From JBFLVU01 sp964589625 (GTDB lineage: Bacteria; Acidobacteriota; UBA4820; DSQY01), in contig CAZPSH010000002.1 of NCBI GenBank assembly GCA_964589625.1, positions 62,001-126,000 on the forward strand: DNA of 64,000 nt, read 5' to 3'. The notes below the pieces were generated by a model, which was not told the origin of the DNA, made no database searches, and saw nothing but the letters and a program-made list of their open reading frames with translations. The translations under genes and the position numbers were made by a program. Shown in pieces: positions 26,647 through 34,275 of this stretch (its first letter is position 1; each line of letters opens with the position of its first letter).

Positions 26647-26697
26647 CTCAGGCTCCTTCCCGGCGTATCCTCCTCCGGGCTCCGGCGAATGCCGCGG

Positions 26698-27159
26698 TCA
26701 GGGCGCGAGGGCGTCCGTCCACGCGAAGGGCTCGGGCTTCTCGGCCGCGCGATCCGCCGGCACGTACTCCAGGGCGTGGGTGGGACAGAAGGGGACGCAC
26801 TTGGGATCCCCGCCGCAAAGGTCGCACTTCTGGACGCAGTGGTAGGTTTCGTCCCAGAGCATGTTTCCGAACGGGCAGGCGGCCACGCACATGCGGCAGG
26901 AAATGCAGCGGTCCCTCGCCATTTCGATGGCGCCGGTCCGGTCGTTTCGGACGAGGGCCTCGGTGGGGCACACGGCGGCGCAGGCCGCGTCGTGGCACTG
27001 GAAACAGACGACGGGGGTCCCCAGCTCGGGGCCCCTCTTGAAGATGTTGATTCGGGTCTTGCTCGGCCTGCCCTCGCTTCCGTGGGCGAAGGCGCAGGCC
27101 AGCTCGCACTTGCCGCAGGCGATGCACCTTTCGATGACGACCCGGTAGATCCTGTCCAT
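26698..27159 (-). CDS. four-cluster 4Fe-4S electron-transfer protein (HycB/CooF-like)
   Basis: 153 residues starting MDRIYRVVIERCIACGKCEL. Four Cys groups are visible: CIACGKCELAC, CFQCHDAACAAVCP, CISCRMCVAACP and CVQKCDLCGGDPKCVPFCP, enough for four [4Fe-4S] clusters in the fold shared by DMSO reductase beta subunits, HycB and CooF. There is no signal peptide, so it is cytoplasmic. It follows the NuoG-like gene by 24 bp and presumably passes electrons between the oxidoreductase, the NADH module and an unknown partner; no catalytic subunit of the hydrogenase or molybdopterin type is present nearby. Confidence 0.9.
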   Translation of the reverse strand: MDRIYRVVIERCIACGKCELACAFAHGSEGRPSKTRINIFKRGPELGTPVVCFQCHDAACAAVCPTEALVRNDRTGAIEMARDRCISCRMCVAACPFGNMLWDETYHCVQKCDLCGGDPKCVPFCPTHALEYVPADRAAEKPEPFAWTDALAP

Positions 27160-27183
27160 GGATGGCTCCTTTGGCCCGCGGCG

Positions 27184-27957
27184 TCAGGGCGCCGTGCCGG
27201 CTCCCTCGGAAAGCTTGACGAACTGCCTCGCCATGTCGGTCCGCTTGCACGCGTCGCACAGGTCGAAGTAGGAGGACGGGACGCCCGTCCGCCCCGAGAA
27301 GTGGGCGGCCTCGTCGCGCGTGACGTGGGCCCGGCCGCACCGGAGGCAGCGGACCATCTCGAATTCCTTGCCCCAGATGGTTCTCTTGGCGTCCGAGGTC
27401 TCGTAGGGGATGCAGGAGGTCGGGCAGATTTCCGCGCAGGCGAGGCAGCCGATGCAGTCGGGCGGGGCCTCGTGGAAGGGCGGGGCGATCTCCCGTCCCG
27501 CCCCCCGATTCACGGAGGAGATGGCCGACACGCCGATGTGGTCGCAGACCCGCGTGCAAAGGCCGCAGAGGATGCAGTCCGTGGGGGCGGGATTGGGCTC
27601 GTAGGTCGTTCGCTCCAGGCCATGTTTTGCGGCCATTTGCTGGACGAGGGGCGTGTCGGGACACCGGGCCAGAAGCAGGTCGATGACGACCCTTCGCGTG
27701 GACCGCACGCGCTCCGTGTCCGTAAGGACGAGCAAGCCGTCCTCCGCGGGGAACATGCAGGACACGACCATTTTGCACCAGCCGTCCCACTCCTTCCTCG
27801 TTACGTCCACGAGGCACATCCGGCACCCGCCCCAGGGCTCCAGGGCCGGGTGGTCGCACAGCGTGGGCACTTCGAAACCCGCGGAGCGGATGGCATCCAG
27901 GAGGCGGGTCCCTTCGGGGACCTTCACGTTCTTGCCGTTGACGGTGAGCGTGATCAT
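27184..27957 (-). CDS. short NuoG/HoxU-like iron-sulfur subunit
   Basis: 257 residues from ATG 27957, overlapping the nuoF stop (ATGA). Residues 1-80 are a plant-type [2Fe-2S] domain: TLCDHPALEPWGGCRMCLVD and a later Cys in VVSCMFP. Two 4Fe-4S motifs follow: CILCGLCTRVC and CIGCLACAEICP. The His-Cys cluster region of NuoG is not recognisable (only ARCPDTPLVQQ). A C-terminal Cys pair set, RCLRCGRAH and LCDACKRTD, may bind zinc. The protein stops where HydA/HndD hydrogenases would continue into the H-cluster domain, so it is an electron-wiring subunit, not a hydrogenase. Confidence 0.85.
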   Translation of the reverse strand: MITLTVNGKNVKVPEGTRLLDAIRSAGFEVPTLCDHPALEPWGGCRMCLVDVTRKEWDGWCKMVVSCMFPAEDGLLVLTDTERVRSTRRVVIDLLLARCPDTPLVQQMAAKHGLERTTYEPNPAPTDCILCGLCTRVCDHIGVSAISSVNRGAGREIAPPFHEAPPDCIGCLACAEICPTSCIPYETSDAKRTIWGKEFEMVRCLRCGRAHVTRDEAAHFSGRTGVPSSYFDLCDACKRTDMARQFVKLSEGAGTAP

Positions 27958-29855
27958 GGGGCGCCTCCTGTCCCCGAAGCCGCGGCGAGCTCGCGCTTGG
28001 GGAAGAACCTCACGGCGTCGGTGGGGCAGACCGTGTAGCAAGCGCCGCAGGAGATGCACTTGCCTTGATGGATGACGTGAAGGGCCTTCTTCTCGCCCGT
28101 GATGGCGTCTACGGGGCAGGCCCGCGCGCAGGAGCCGCAGCCGTTGCAGGCCTCGGCGACGATTTCGTAGGCCGTGAGGTCCCGGCAGATTCCGGCCGGG
28201 CAAGCCTTGTGCTCCGCGTGGGCCATGTATTCGTCGCGGAAGTACCGCAGGGTCGAGAGGACGGGGTTGGGGGCGGACTTGCCGAGTTCGCACAGGCTGC
28301 CGAGCCGCATCCCCTCCGATAGCCGCTCGATGCGCCCGATGTCCCCGGGGACGCCACGGCCGGCGACGAGGCCGTCGAAGATGGCCTTCATCTGCTTGAG
28401 GCCCTCCCGGCAGGGGACGCACTTTCCGCAGGACTCCTCCATGAGGAAGGAAAGGAAGTAGCGGGCCACGTCCACCATGCACGTCCGGTCGTCCATGACG
28501 ATCATGCCGCCGGAGCCCATCATGGAGCCTGCCTCGGTGAGCTTCTCGTAGTCCACCGGGTAGTCGAGGTGGGACTCGGGAAGGCACCCTCCCGAGGGAC
28601 CGCCCGTCTGGACCGCCTTGAAGGGCCGGTCCCCCAGGATCCCGCCTCCGATGTCGTAGATGATGTGGCGCAGGGTCGTGCCCATGGGCAGTTCGATGAG
28701 CCCCGTGTTCTTGACCTTGCCGACGAGGGAGAAGGCCTTCGTCCCTTTGGACTTGGCCGTGCCCATGGAGGCGAACCAGTCGCCCCCTTTGTGGAGGATG
28801 GCCCCCACGTCGGCCCAGGTCTCCACGTTGTTGAGGACCGTGGGGCAGTCGAAGACGCCCCGGTCCGTGGCGTGGACGTATTTCTGCCGGGGCTCGCCCG
28901 TCTTGCCCTCGATGGAGCGCATGAGGGCGGAGGACTCCCCGCAGACGAAGGCGCCGCCCCCGCGGGAGATCCTCACGTCGAAATCGAATCCGGTTCCGAG
29001 GATGTTCTCCCCGAGAAGCCCTCGCCGCCGGGCCTGCTCGATGGCCAGCGTGAGGTGGACGACGGCCAGCGGGTACTCGTCGCGGACGTAGATGTACCCC
29101 TCGTGAGCGCCGATGGCGAAAGCGCCGATGACCATGCCCTCGAGTACCGAATGGGGGTCGCCCTCCATGATGGAGCGGTCCTTGAAGGCTCCGGGGTCGC
29201 CCTCGTCGCCGTTGCAGAGGACGAACTTCCTCTCGCCCTTCGCCTTGCGGGCGGCCTTCCACTTGCGGGCCGTTTGGAAGCCGGCGCCCCCGCGGCCCCG
29301 CAGGCCGGAGCGCTCGACCTCCTCGATGACCTTCTCCGGGGTCAGGTCGAAGAGGGCGCGGACGAGGCCGGCGTAGGCCCCGTGGGCCAGCGCGTCGTCG
29401 AGGTCGGCCGGGTCCACCTTCCCGATGTTCCGCATGGCGACCCGCGTCTGGTTCTTGTAGAAGGGGACGTCGCCGTACTTCTCGACGGCCTTCTTGGTGA
29501 CCGGGTCCTTGTAGAGGAGCTTGGACAAGGCCCCGCCGCCGCCCGTCGCCTTGTCGAGGATTTCGCCAACGTGCTCCGGTTTGACCTTCGTGTAGAGGAT
29601 GCCCTCGGGCTGGATGACCACCAGCGGGCCCTTTTCGCAGAAACCGTGACAGCCCGTCTTCTTGGTGAACAGGCCCACGGAGGCCGGTAGCCCTCGGGAC
29701 TCGACCTCCTTCTGGAAGGCCTCCGCCACGCCCTGGCTCCCGTTGGCCAGGCAGCCCGTTCCGCAGCAGACGAGCACCTCGATCTTCCGCCCATCGGCCG
29801 CCCGGCGGCACGCCGCGACGGCCTCCTCGAACCGGGCCCTGGAGTCAATGCGCAT
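27954..29855 (-). CDS. nuoF: NuoF/HydB-like NADH-binding flavoprotein subunit
   Basis: 633 residues. The N-terminus is a thioredoxin-like [2Fe-2S] domain (VLVCCGTGCLANGS, KTGCHGFCEKGP). The NuoF core has the FMN/NADH signature RSGLRGRGGAGFQTARKW, GDEGDPGAFKDR and RGGGAFVCGESSALMRSIEG. The N3-type cluster ligands are EESCGKCVPCREG and GSLCELG. Two C-terminal 4Fe-4S motifs (CNGCGSCARACP and CISCGACYTVCP) give the HydB/HndC layout rather than plain complex I NuoF. This architecture occurs in soluble NAD(H)-linked, sometimes electron-bifurcating, enzymes. Here the partners are a 2-oxoacid:ferredoxin oxidoreductase and a short NuoG-like subunit. Confidence 0.93.
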   Translation of the reverse strand: MRIDSRARFEEAVAACRRAADGRKIEVLVCCGTGCLANGSQGVAEAFQKEVESRGLPASVGLFTKKTGCHGFCEKGPLVVIQPEGILYTKVKPEHVGEILDKATGGGGALSKLLYKDPVTKKAVEKYGDVPFYKNQTRVAMRNIGKVDPADLDDALAHGAYAGLVRALFDLTPEKVIEEVERSGLRGRGGAGFQTARKWKAARKAKGERKFVLCNGDEGDPGAFKDRSIMEGDPHSVLEGMVIGAFAIGAHEGYIYVRDEYPLAVVHLTLAIEQARRRGLLGENILGTGFDFDVRISRGGGAFVCGESSALMRSIEGKTGEPRQKYVHATDRGVFDCPTVLNNVETWADVGAILHKGGDWFASMGTAKSKGTKAFSLVGKVKNTGLIELPMGTTLRHIIYDIGGGILGDRPFKAVQTGGPSGGCLPESHLDYPVDYEKLTEAGSMMGSGGMIVMDDRTCMVDVARYFLSFLMEESCGKCVPCREGLKQMKAIFDGLVAGRGVPGDIGRIERLSEGMRLGSLCELGKSAPNPVLSTLRYFRDEYMAHAEHKACPAGICRDLTAYEIVAEACNGCGSCARACPVDAITGEKKALHVIHQGKCISCGACYTVCPTDAVRFFPKRELAAASGTGGAP

Positions 29856-30330
29856 GGGACTTGCCCTCCTGGCCCAGGAGCTTGGGCATCTTCGCCGGCT
29901 TGGCGTTCCCGTGGTACTTGTCTCCGACGATGAGGACGGGCGCCATGGCGCAGGCCCCCACGCAGTTCACGGTCTTCAGCGTGAATCCCATGTCGGGCGT
30001 TGTTTCGTCCGGGCCGATGGAAAGCAGGCGCTGGACCTCCTCCACGAGTTGGCCGGCGCCCCGGATGTGGCAGGCCGTGCCCGTGCACACCTTAATAAGG
30101 GTCCTCCCCTGGGGCTTGAGGGAGAAGGCCTTGTAGAAGGTGGACACGGAGAAGACCTTGGCCAGGGGTACGTCCAGGACCTCCGCCACCTTGCAGAGCA
30201 CGTCGCAGGGCAGGTAGTTGTAGGCGCGGTGCACGTCTTGGAGAACCTGGATGAGGGAGGCTTCCTCCCTCGGATACCTCTCCAGGATCTCCTCCACCGG
30301 GTGGAGGTCCTGGCAGGATGCTTGGCTCAT
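29845..30330 (-). CDS. nuoE: NuoE-like [2Fe-2S] thioredoxin-fold subunit
   Basis: 161 residues from ATG 30330, in an ATGA overlap with the gamma-subunit stop. An N-terminal helical region (VEEILERYPREEASLIQVLQ) precedes the thioredoxin-like fold with the four ligands CTGTACHIRG and VNCVGACAMAP. It pairs with NuoF, overlapping it by 11 bp, and would relay electrons between flavin and the rest of the complex. Confidence 0.93.
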   Translation of the reverse strand: MSQASCQDLHPVEEILERYPREEASLIQVLQDVHRAYNYLPCDVLCKVAEVLDVPLAKVFSVSTFYKAFSLKPQGRTLIKVCTGTACHIRGAGQLVEEVQRLLSIGPDETTPDMGFTLKTVNCVGACAMAPVLIVGDKYHGNAKPAKMPKLLGQEGKSHAH

Positions 30331-30881
30331 GGCTGTCCTTCCTTCATCTCCGCGCCGAGGTCGTACCCCCTCTTCAGCGCCACGAGGTTGGCCTCGATGA
30401 CCTTGGGTTTGCTGGCGAAGGTTTCCCGGATCAGGGACTCGAGTTCCTCGAGGGCCACCGCGTTGGTGGCGCCGATGTAGGCGCCCAGGGCGACCATGTT
30501 GGCCCCCTTGGGGTTCTTGAGCTCGTTGGCCACGTCGTTGGCGGGAACCTTGAGAACGCGGACGTCTTTCCTCGACGGCTCCCGGTTGATCAGGGACGAG
30601 TTGACCAACAGGAGCCCGCCCGGCCGGAGCATCGGTTCGAACTTCTCCAAGGACGGCAGGTTCATGGCCAGGACCGCCTTCGGGGATTGGATGACGGGAG
30701 AGCCCACGGGGCGGTCCGAGATGACCACCGTGCAGTTGCACGTTCCCCCGCGCATCTCGGGCCCGTAGGAGGGAAGCCAGGACACCTCCTTGCCCTGGTG
30801 CATCCCGGCATAGGCCAGCATCTTCCCGATGAGAAGGATGCCTTGTCCGCCGAAGCCCGCCATGATCACGTCATTCTGCAT
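30327..30881 (-). CDS. 2-oxoacid:ferredoxin oxidoreductase gamma subunit
   Basis: 184 residues from ATG 30881 with GGGGAG upstream. It opens with NDVIMAGFGGQGILLIGKML, the hallmark of the gamma domain, followed by SWLPSYGPEMRGGTCNCTVV. It belongs to the Kor/Vor family, in which gamma helps bind CoA. It overlaps the beta gene by 11 bp and nuoE by 4 bp, so oxidoreductase and NADH module are physically coupled in one operon. Confidence 0.93.
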   Translation of the reverse strand: MQNDVIMAGFGGQGILLIGKMLAYAGMHQGKEVSWLPSYGPEMRGGTCNCTVVISDRPVGSPVIQSPKAVLAMNLPSLEKFEPMLRPGGLLLVNSSLINREPSRKDVRVLKVPANDVANELKNPKGANMVALGAYIGATNAVALEELESLIRETFASKPKVIEANLVALKRGYDLGAEMKEGQP

Positions 30882-31671
30882 GGCCGCTCCCCCGCCTTCC
30901 CCGTCCGAGCGGGCCGGGCGCCCGGTCCTCGCCGCCGGGGGTCTTGAAGGTCCCAAGCGGGTAGTAGGGAAGCATGTTCTTTTCCAGCCAGGCCGTGGCC
31001 TCCGCGGGAGGGATCCCCCAGTTCGTGGGGCACGTGGAGAGGATCTCCACGAGGGAGAAGCAGACGTTCTCCTTCTGGTACCGGAAGGCCGTCCGGAGCA
31101 TCTCCTTGGCCGCCACCGCGTGGAGGGGCGAGTGGACGGAGGCCCGCGCCACGTAGGCCGGCGTCCTCAGCGTGCTGACGAGTTCGGCCACGCGAATGGG
31201 CCATCCGGCCAGGTTCACGTCCCGGCCCAGGGGGCACGTGGTGGCCACCTGGCCGGGCATGGTGGTGGGTGCCATTTGTCCGCCCGTCATGCCGTAGATC
31301 GCGTTGTTCACGAAGACCACGGTGACCTTCTCGCCTCGGTTGGCGCAGTGGATGATCTCGGCCATCCCGATGGAGGCCAGGTCGCCGTCGCCCTGGTACG
31401 AGAAGACGATGAGGTCGGGGCGGGCCCGTTTCACGCCCGTGGCCACCGCCGGCGCCCGGCCGTGGGAGGCCTCGTGGAAGTCCGTGGCGAAGTAGTTGTA
31501 GGCGAGCACGGAGCATCCGACGGGTGCGATGCCCACGGTCCGTTCCCGCAGGCCCAATTCGTCGATGACTTCCCCCACGAGCCGGTGGATGACGCCGTGG
31601 GTGCACCCGGGGCAGTAGTGGGTCGTCACATCCGCGAGGGCTTCGGGTCGCCGGAAGACGGTCTCAGCCAT
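30871..31671 (-). CDS. 2-oxoacid:ferredoxin oxidoreductase beta subunit (TPP-binding)
   Basis: 266 residues. The TPP/Mg2+ motif is GDGDLASIGMAEIIHCANRG with VVFVNNAIYGMTGGQ following, as in KorB/VorA. CPGCTHG near residue 20 supplies Cys residues seen in the [4Fe-4S]-binding beta subunits. The active site decarboxylates a 2-oxoacid (2-oxoglutarate or branched-chain) and passes electrons to ferredoxin, forming acyl-CoA. Substrate choice between Kor and Vor types cannot be settled by eye. The C-terminus is Gly/Arg-rich. Confidence 0.93.
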   Translation of the reverse strand: MAETVFRRPEALADVTTHYCPGCTHGVIHRLVGEVIDELGLRERTVGIAPVGCSVLAYNYFATDFHEASHGRAPAVATGVKRARPDLIVFSYQGDGDLASIGMAEIIHCANRGEKVTVVFVNNAIYGMTGGQMAPTTMPGQVATTCPLGRDVNLAGWPIRVAELVSTLRTPAYVARASVHSPLHAVAAKEMLRTAFRYQKENVCFSLVEILSTCPTNWGIPPAEATAWLEKNMLPYYPLGTFKTPGGEDRAPGPLGRGRRGSGHAE

Positions 31672-32758
31672 GGGCCACCTCCCCGGACCGGCCGGCGGCG
31701 ATGGCCCGGATCTGTTCGGCCACCTCCTCGGGCGCGGCGAGCATCCCGCCCTGGCGTCCGAAGAAGTGAACGGGCCGCGTTCCCAGGAGGGCGAGCTGCA
31801 CGTCCTCCACCATTTGGCCGGTGGAGAGCTCCACGACGAGCACGGCCTTGGCCTTCTGGGCGGCGCGGCGGACCTGTTCGTAGGGGTAGGGGAAAAGCGT
31901 TACGGGGCGGACCATGGCGGCCTTCACGCCTTCCGCGCCCAAGTCCTCGATGGCCGTGGAGCAGACCCTCGCCACGGTCCCGTAGGCCACCACGAGGACG
32001 TCGTAGTCCGCCTCGGTGCCGTATTCGACCCAGCGGACCTCGTCGCGGACCATGGCCGCGTACTTGGCTTGGAGCTTCTGGTTGTGGTGCTCGAGAACCT
32101 GCGGGTCCAGGAAGAGGGAGTTGATGATGTTGGTGGCCCTGCCGCCCTTGCAACCGGTGGCCGCCCAGTCCTTGGGGGGGAGGGGCTTGCAGGGCACCCG
32201 GCCGGTCCGAAATTCCACGGGCTCCATCATCTGGCCGATGAGGCCGTCTCCGAGCACCATGACCGGATTCCTGTAGTAATCCGCCAGGTCGAAGGCGTCC
32301 TGGACCAGGTCCGCGGCTTCCTGGACCGACCAGGGCGCCAGCACCAGAAGCCTGTAGTCGCCGTGGCCGCCTCCCTTCGTGGCCTGGAAGTAGTCCGCCT
32401 GGCTCGGGAGGATGCCTCCCAGCCCGGGGCCGGCGCGCATGATGTTCACGACGACGCAGGGAAGCTCGCTTCCGGCGAGGTAGGAAATTCCTTCCTGCAT
32501 GAGGGAGATCCCCGGGGAGCTCGAGGAGGTGAACACCCGCTCCCCGCTCCCCGCCGCCCCGTACAGCATGTTGGAGGCCGCCACTTCGCTCTCCGCCTGC
32601 ACGAAGGTGCCGCCCACCTGGGGCAGGCGGTGGGACATGTACTCGGGGATTTCGTTCTGGGGCGTGATGGGGTAGCCGAAGAACAGCCGGCATCCCGCCT
32701 GGATGGCGGCCTCACCGATGGCCTCCGAGCCCTTCATCAGTTTCTTGGCCATGGCCAC
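31664..32758 (-). CDS. vorB: 2-oxoacid:ferredoxin oxidoreductase alpha subunit (VorB/KorA type)
   Basis: 364 residues. KGSEAIGEAAIQAGCRLFFG with YPITPQNEIPEYM is the domain I signature of alpha subunits, and QAESEVAASNMLYGAAGSGE follows with the conserved Glu that activates TPP. GPGLGGILPSQADYFQATKG and PVMVLGDGLIGQMMEPVEF are characteristic of the VorB-like branch. Length and order (ferredoxin, alpha, beta, gamma) match four-subunit 2-oxoacid:ferredoxin oxidoreductases. It overlaps the beta gene by 8 bp. A 272-bp gap holding a dispersed repeat separates it from the ferredoxin subunit gene. Confidence 0.93.
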   Translation of the reverse strand: MAMAKKLMKGSEAIGEAAIQAGCRLFFGYPITPQNEIPEYMSHRLPQVGGTFVQAESEVAASNMLYGAAGSGERVFTSSSSPGISLMQEGISYLAGSELPCVVVNIMRAGPGLGGILPSQADYFQATKGGGHGDYRLLVLAPWSVQEAADLVQDAFDLADYYRNPVMVLGDGLIGQMMEPVEFRTGRVPCKPLPPKDWAATGCKGGRATNIINSLFLDPQVLEHHNQKLQAKYAAMVRDEVRWVEYGTEADYDVLVVAYGTVARVCSTAIEDLGAEGVKAAMVRPVTLFPYPYEQVRRAAQKAKAVLVVELSTGQMVEDVQLALLGTRPVHFFGRQGGMLAAPEEVAEQIRAIAAGRSGEVAHG

Positions 32759-32865
32759 GCTCCTTCAGTCGCGAATTCCGCGGTCAAACGGCTCTTCCTT
32801 ACGAGAAGCGCCCGCGTACACCGCGGAATACAAGTCTTCTCCTCGACGGGAAGGGGCCGTTCCCT

Positions 32866-32950
32866 CCCCGCTCCACGGGCCAAGCCCCTGGAGCTTCACC
32901 CCACCCTTGGCGCCCGCTCGCCTCCGGCTCGAGGGCTCCCCAATCCCTTG
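32866..32950 (-). repeat. dispersed ~85-bp intergenic repeat, copy 2
   Basis: Reverse-oriented copy of the element at 25992-26077. The internal hairpin is kept with one mismatch (CTCCAGGGGC against GCCCGTGGAG). It occupies the middle of the 272-bp gap between the ferredoxin and alpha-subunit genes of the oxidoreductase operon, so its RNA form would be part of that transcript. Confidence 0.8.
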
Positions 32951-33030
32951 GCGGGTGAAGGCGATCTCTTTCGTGCGTTGTCGATTCATTTTTCCGCCGT
33001 TCCTTTCCAACTTCCAACGCGGGATTGAGG

Positions 33031-33264
33031 TCAATAGGCGAAGTAGTGGTACAGGGTGCCGTGGACGCGCATCTCGATGGCCACGTCGGGGCAGGTGATG
33101 CAGCAAAGGCGGCACCCGATGCAGCGCTTCTGCTCCTGCATCCTCGCGTAGAAATAGCCCTTGGAGTTGATGTCCCGGGCCATTCCGAGGATCTTCTGGG
33201 GGCAGGCCTGCACGCAGAGTTCGCACCCCTTGCAGCGTTCGGGGTCGATCACGATTTGGGGCAC
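33031..33264 (-). CDS. 2-oxoacid:ferredoxin oxidoreductase delta (ferredoxin) subunit
   Basis: 77 residues from GTG 33264 with AAGGAG 7 nt upstream. Two [4Fe-4S] motifs are complete: CKGCELCVQACPQK and CIGCRLCCITCPDV. It matches the small ferredoxin subunit of Kor/Vor enzymes and is the first enzyme-subunit gene in the operon, ahead of alpha. Confidence 0.93.
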   Translation of the reverse strand: MPQIVIDPERCKGCELCVQACPQKILGMARDINSKGYFYARMQEQKRCIGCRLCCITCPDVAIEMRVHGTLYHYFAY

Positions 33265-33344
33265 GCGGGACTCCTTATCAATCTGCCGCGGGGCGGGTCT
33301 GCCGCGGCCTGTGCTGTCTGGCGCCGGCCCGCGCCGGGGCCTCG

Positions 33345-34133
33345 TCAGCCCACCACGAAGAGCGGCCCGACGGTCCTCTGGGTGCGGTCGGACTCGAAGG
33401 GCGGCTTCACGAATCTCCTCACGGGAAGCACCGGACAGCCCGGGTTTCCCTTCTCCACTTCCTCCGCCAGCTCCAGGGGCGCGGCCACGGCACGGACCTC
33501 CAAGGAGAGGCTCCTGCCGACCTCCCGGGCCAGACGCAGGCCGTCCAGGATCACCTCCGCCGTGGATTCGCCCATGAGGTGGGTGTTGGAGAGAAGCCCC
33601 GTGGTCTTCAGCCGGGACGTCGCCTCGATCTCGCGGGCCATGGACACGGCCGAGGTCACATCGGGGGTGAAGGGCCTGCGAAAGTTGAGCACGATCAGGA
33701 GGTCCGTCTCCGACTCCGGAACGGCGTCGCTCACGGAGGCCAGCGCACGGACCCCCGTTTCGTCGCCCCCCGCGTCGATGAGAACCTTCCGGGTCGGGTC
33801 TTGGAGCCGCGTCCGGACCTGGGGCAGGACAATGGGCAGATCGGAGGAGAAGTACTCGCCCATGGGAGCCACCAGTTCCACGTTCGCGGCGGACAGGATG
33901 TCCCGTGCGGACCTCGACCGCAGGTACGGCTTCACCACGTCCAGGTCGAGGAGGGACACGGGAAACCCGGCGCCCGCCAGTTCCATGGCGGCGGACAGGG
34001 TGATCTCCGTCTTGCCGCTGCCGAAGTGGCCGCACAGGATCGTGACCCGTCGCGAAAACACGCGGGCGAAGGTTTCGCCCGCCGGACGGACTTTTAGAAC
34101 CTGCCCCATGCGGGCCGCGCGCGATTCGTCCAC
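33345..34133 (-). CDS. P-loop ATPase (CobQ/MinD-like) heading the oxidoreductase operon
   Basis: 262 residues if GTG 34133 is used (GGAGAGG 9 nt upstream); ATG 34109 (254 residues) lacks a ribosome-binding site. The Walker A is VTILCGHFGSGKTEITLSAA, followed by LLDLDVVKPYLRSRSARDIL and VLIDAGGDETGVRAL, which resembles the switch regions of SIMIBI-class NTPases. Similar genes often sit at the head of 2-oxoacid:ferredoxin oxidoreductase clusters in Geobacter-like bacteria; a maturation or assembly role is plausible but unproven. A promoter lies directly upstream. Confidence 0.82.
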   Translation of the reverse strand: MDESRAARMGQVLKVRPAGETFARVFSRRVTILCGHFGSGKTEITLSAAMELAGAGFPVSLLDLDVVKPYLRSRSARDILSAANVELVAPMGEYFSSDLPIVLPQVRTRLQDPTRKVLIDAGGDETGVRALASVSDAVPESETDLLIVLNFRRPFTPDVTSAVSMAREIEATSRLKTTGLLSNTHLMGESTAEVILDGLRLAREVGRSLSLEVRAVAAPLELAEEVEKGNPGCPVLPVRRFVKPPFESDRTQRTVGPLFVVG

Positions 34134-34179
34134 CGTCGTGTGCCTCTCCGGCCGGAAAGCGGCCTCGAAGAAGGTGTCC

Positions 34180-34207
34180 AATATAGTCCGCGGCGGCCCA
34201 GGGTCAA
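34180..34207 (-). promoter_or_regulatory. sigma70-type promoter of the 2-oxoacid oxidoreductase/Nuo operon
   Basis: On the - strand TTGACC (34202-34207), a 16-bp spacer and TATATT (34180-34185). The expected start near 34173 leaves ~40 nt before GTG 34133 and excludes in-frame starts further upstream. Confidence 0.7.
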
Positions 34208-34275
34208 AAACCGCGCGCGGGTCCCCATGGGCAGGAAGGGCCAAATGCCCCACACGCCGTCCGGCTTTGGCTCTG

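Noticed and set aside
27184..27957. [FeFe]-hydrogenase subunit HydA/HndD
   Set aside because: The protein has the NuoG-like N-terminal clusters but stops before the H-cluster domain; no TSCCPxW-type motif is present.
26209..28038. 609-codon + strand frame across the rubrerythrin, polyferredoxin and NuoG-like genes
   Set aside because: Antisense to three genes with complete cysteine motifs; Gly/Arg/His-rich translation with no domain.
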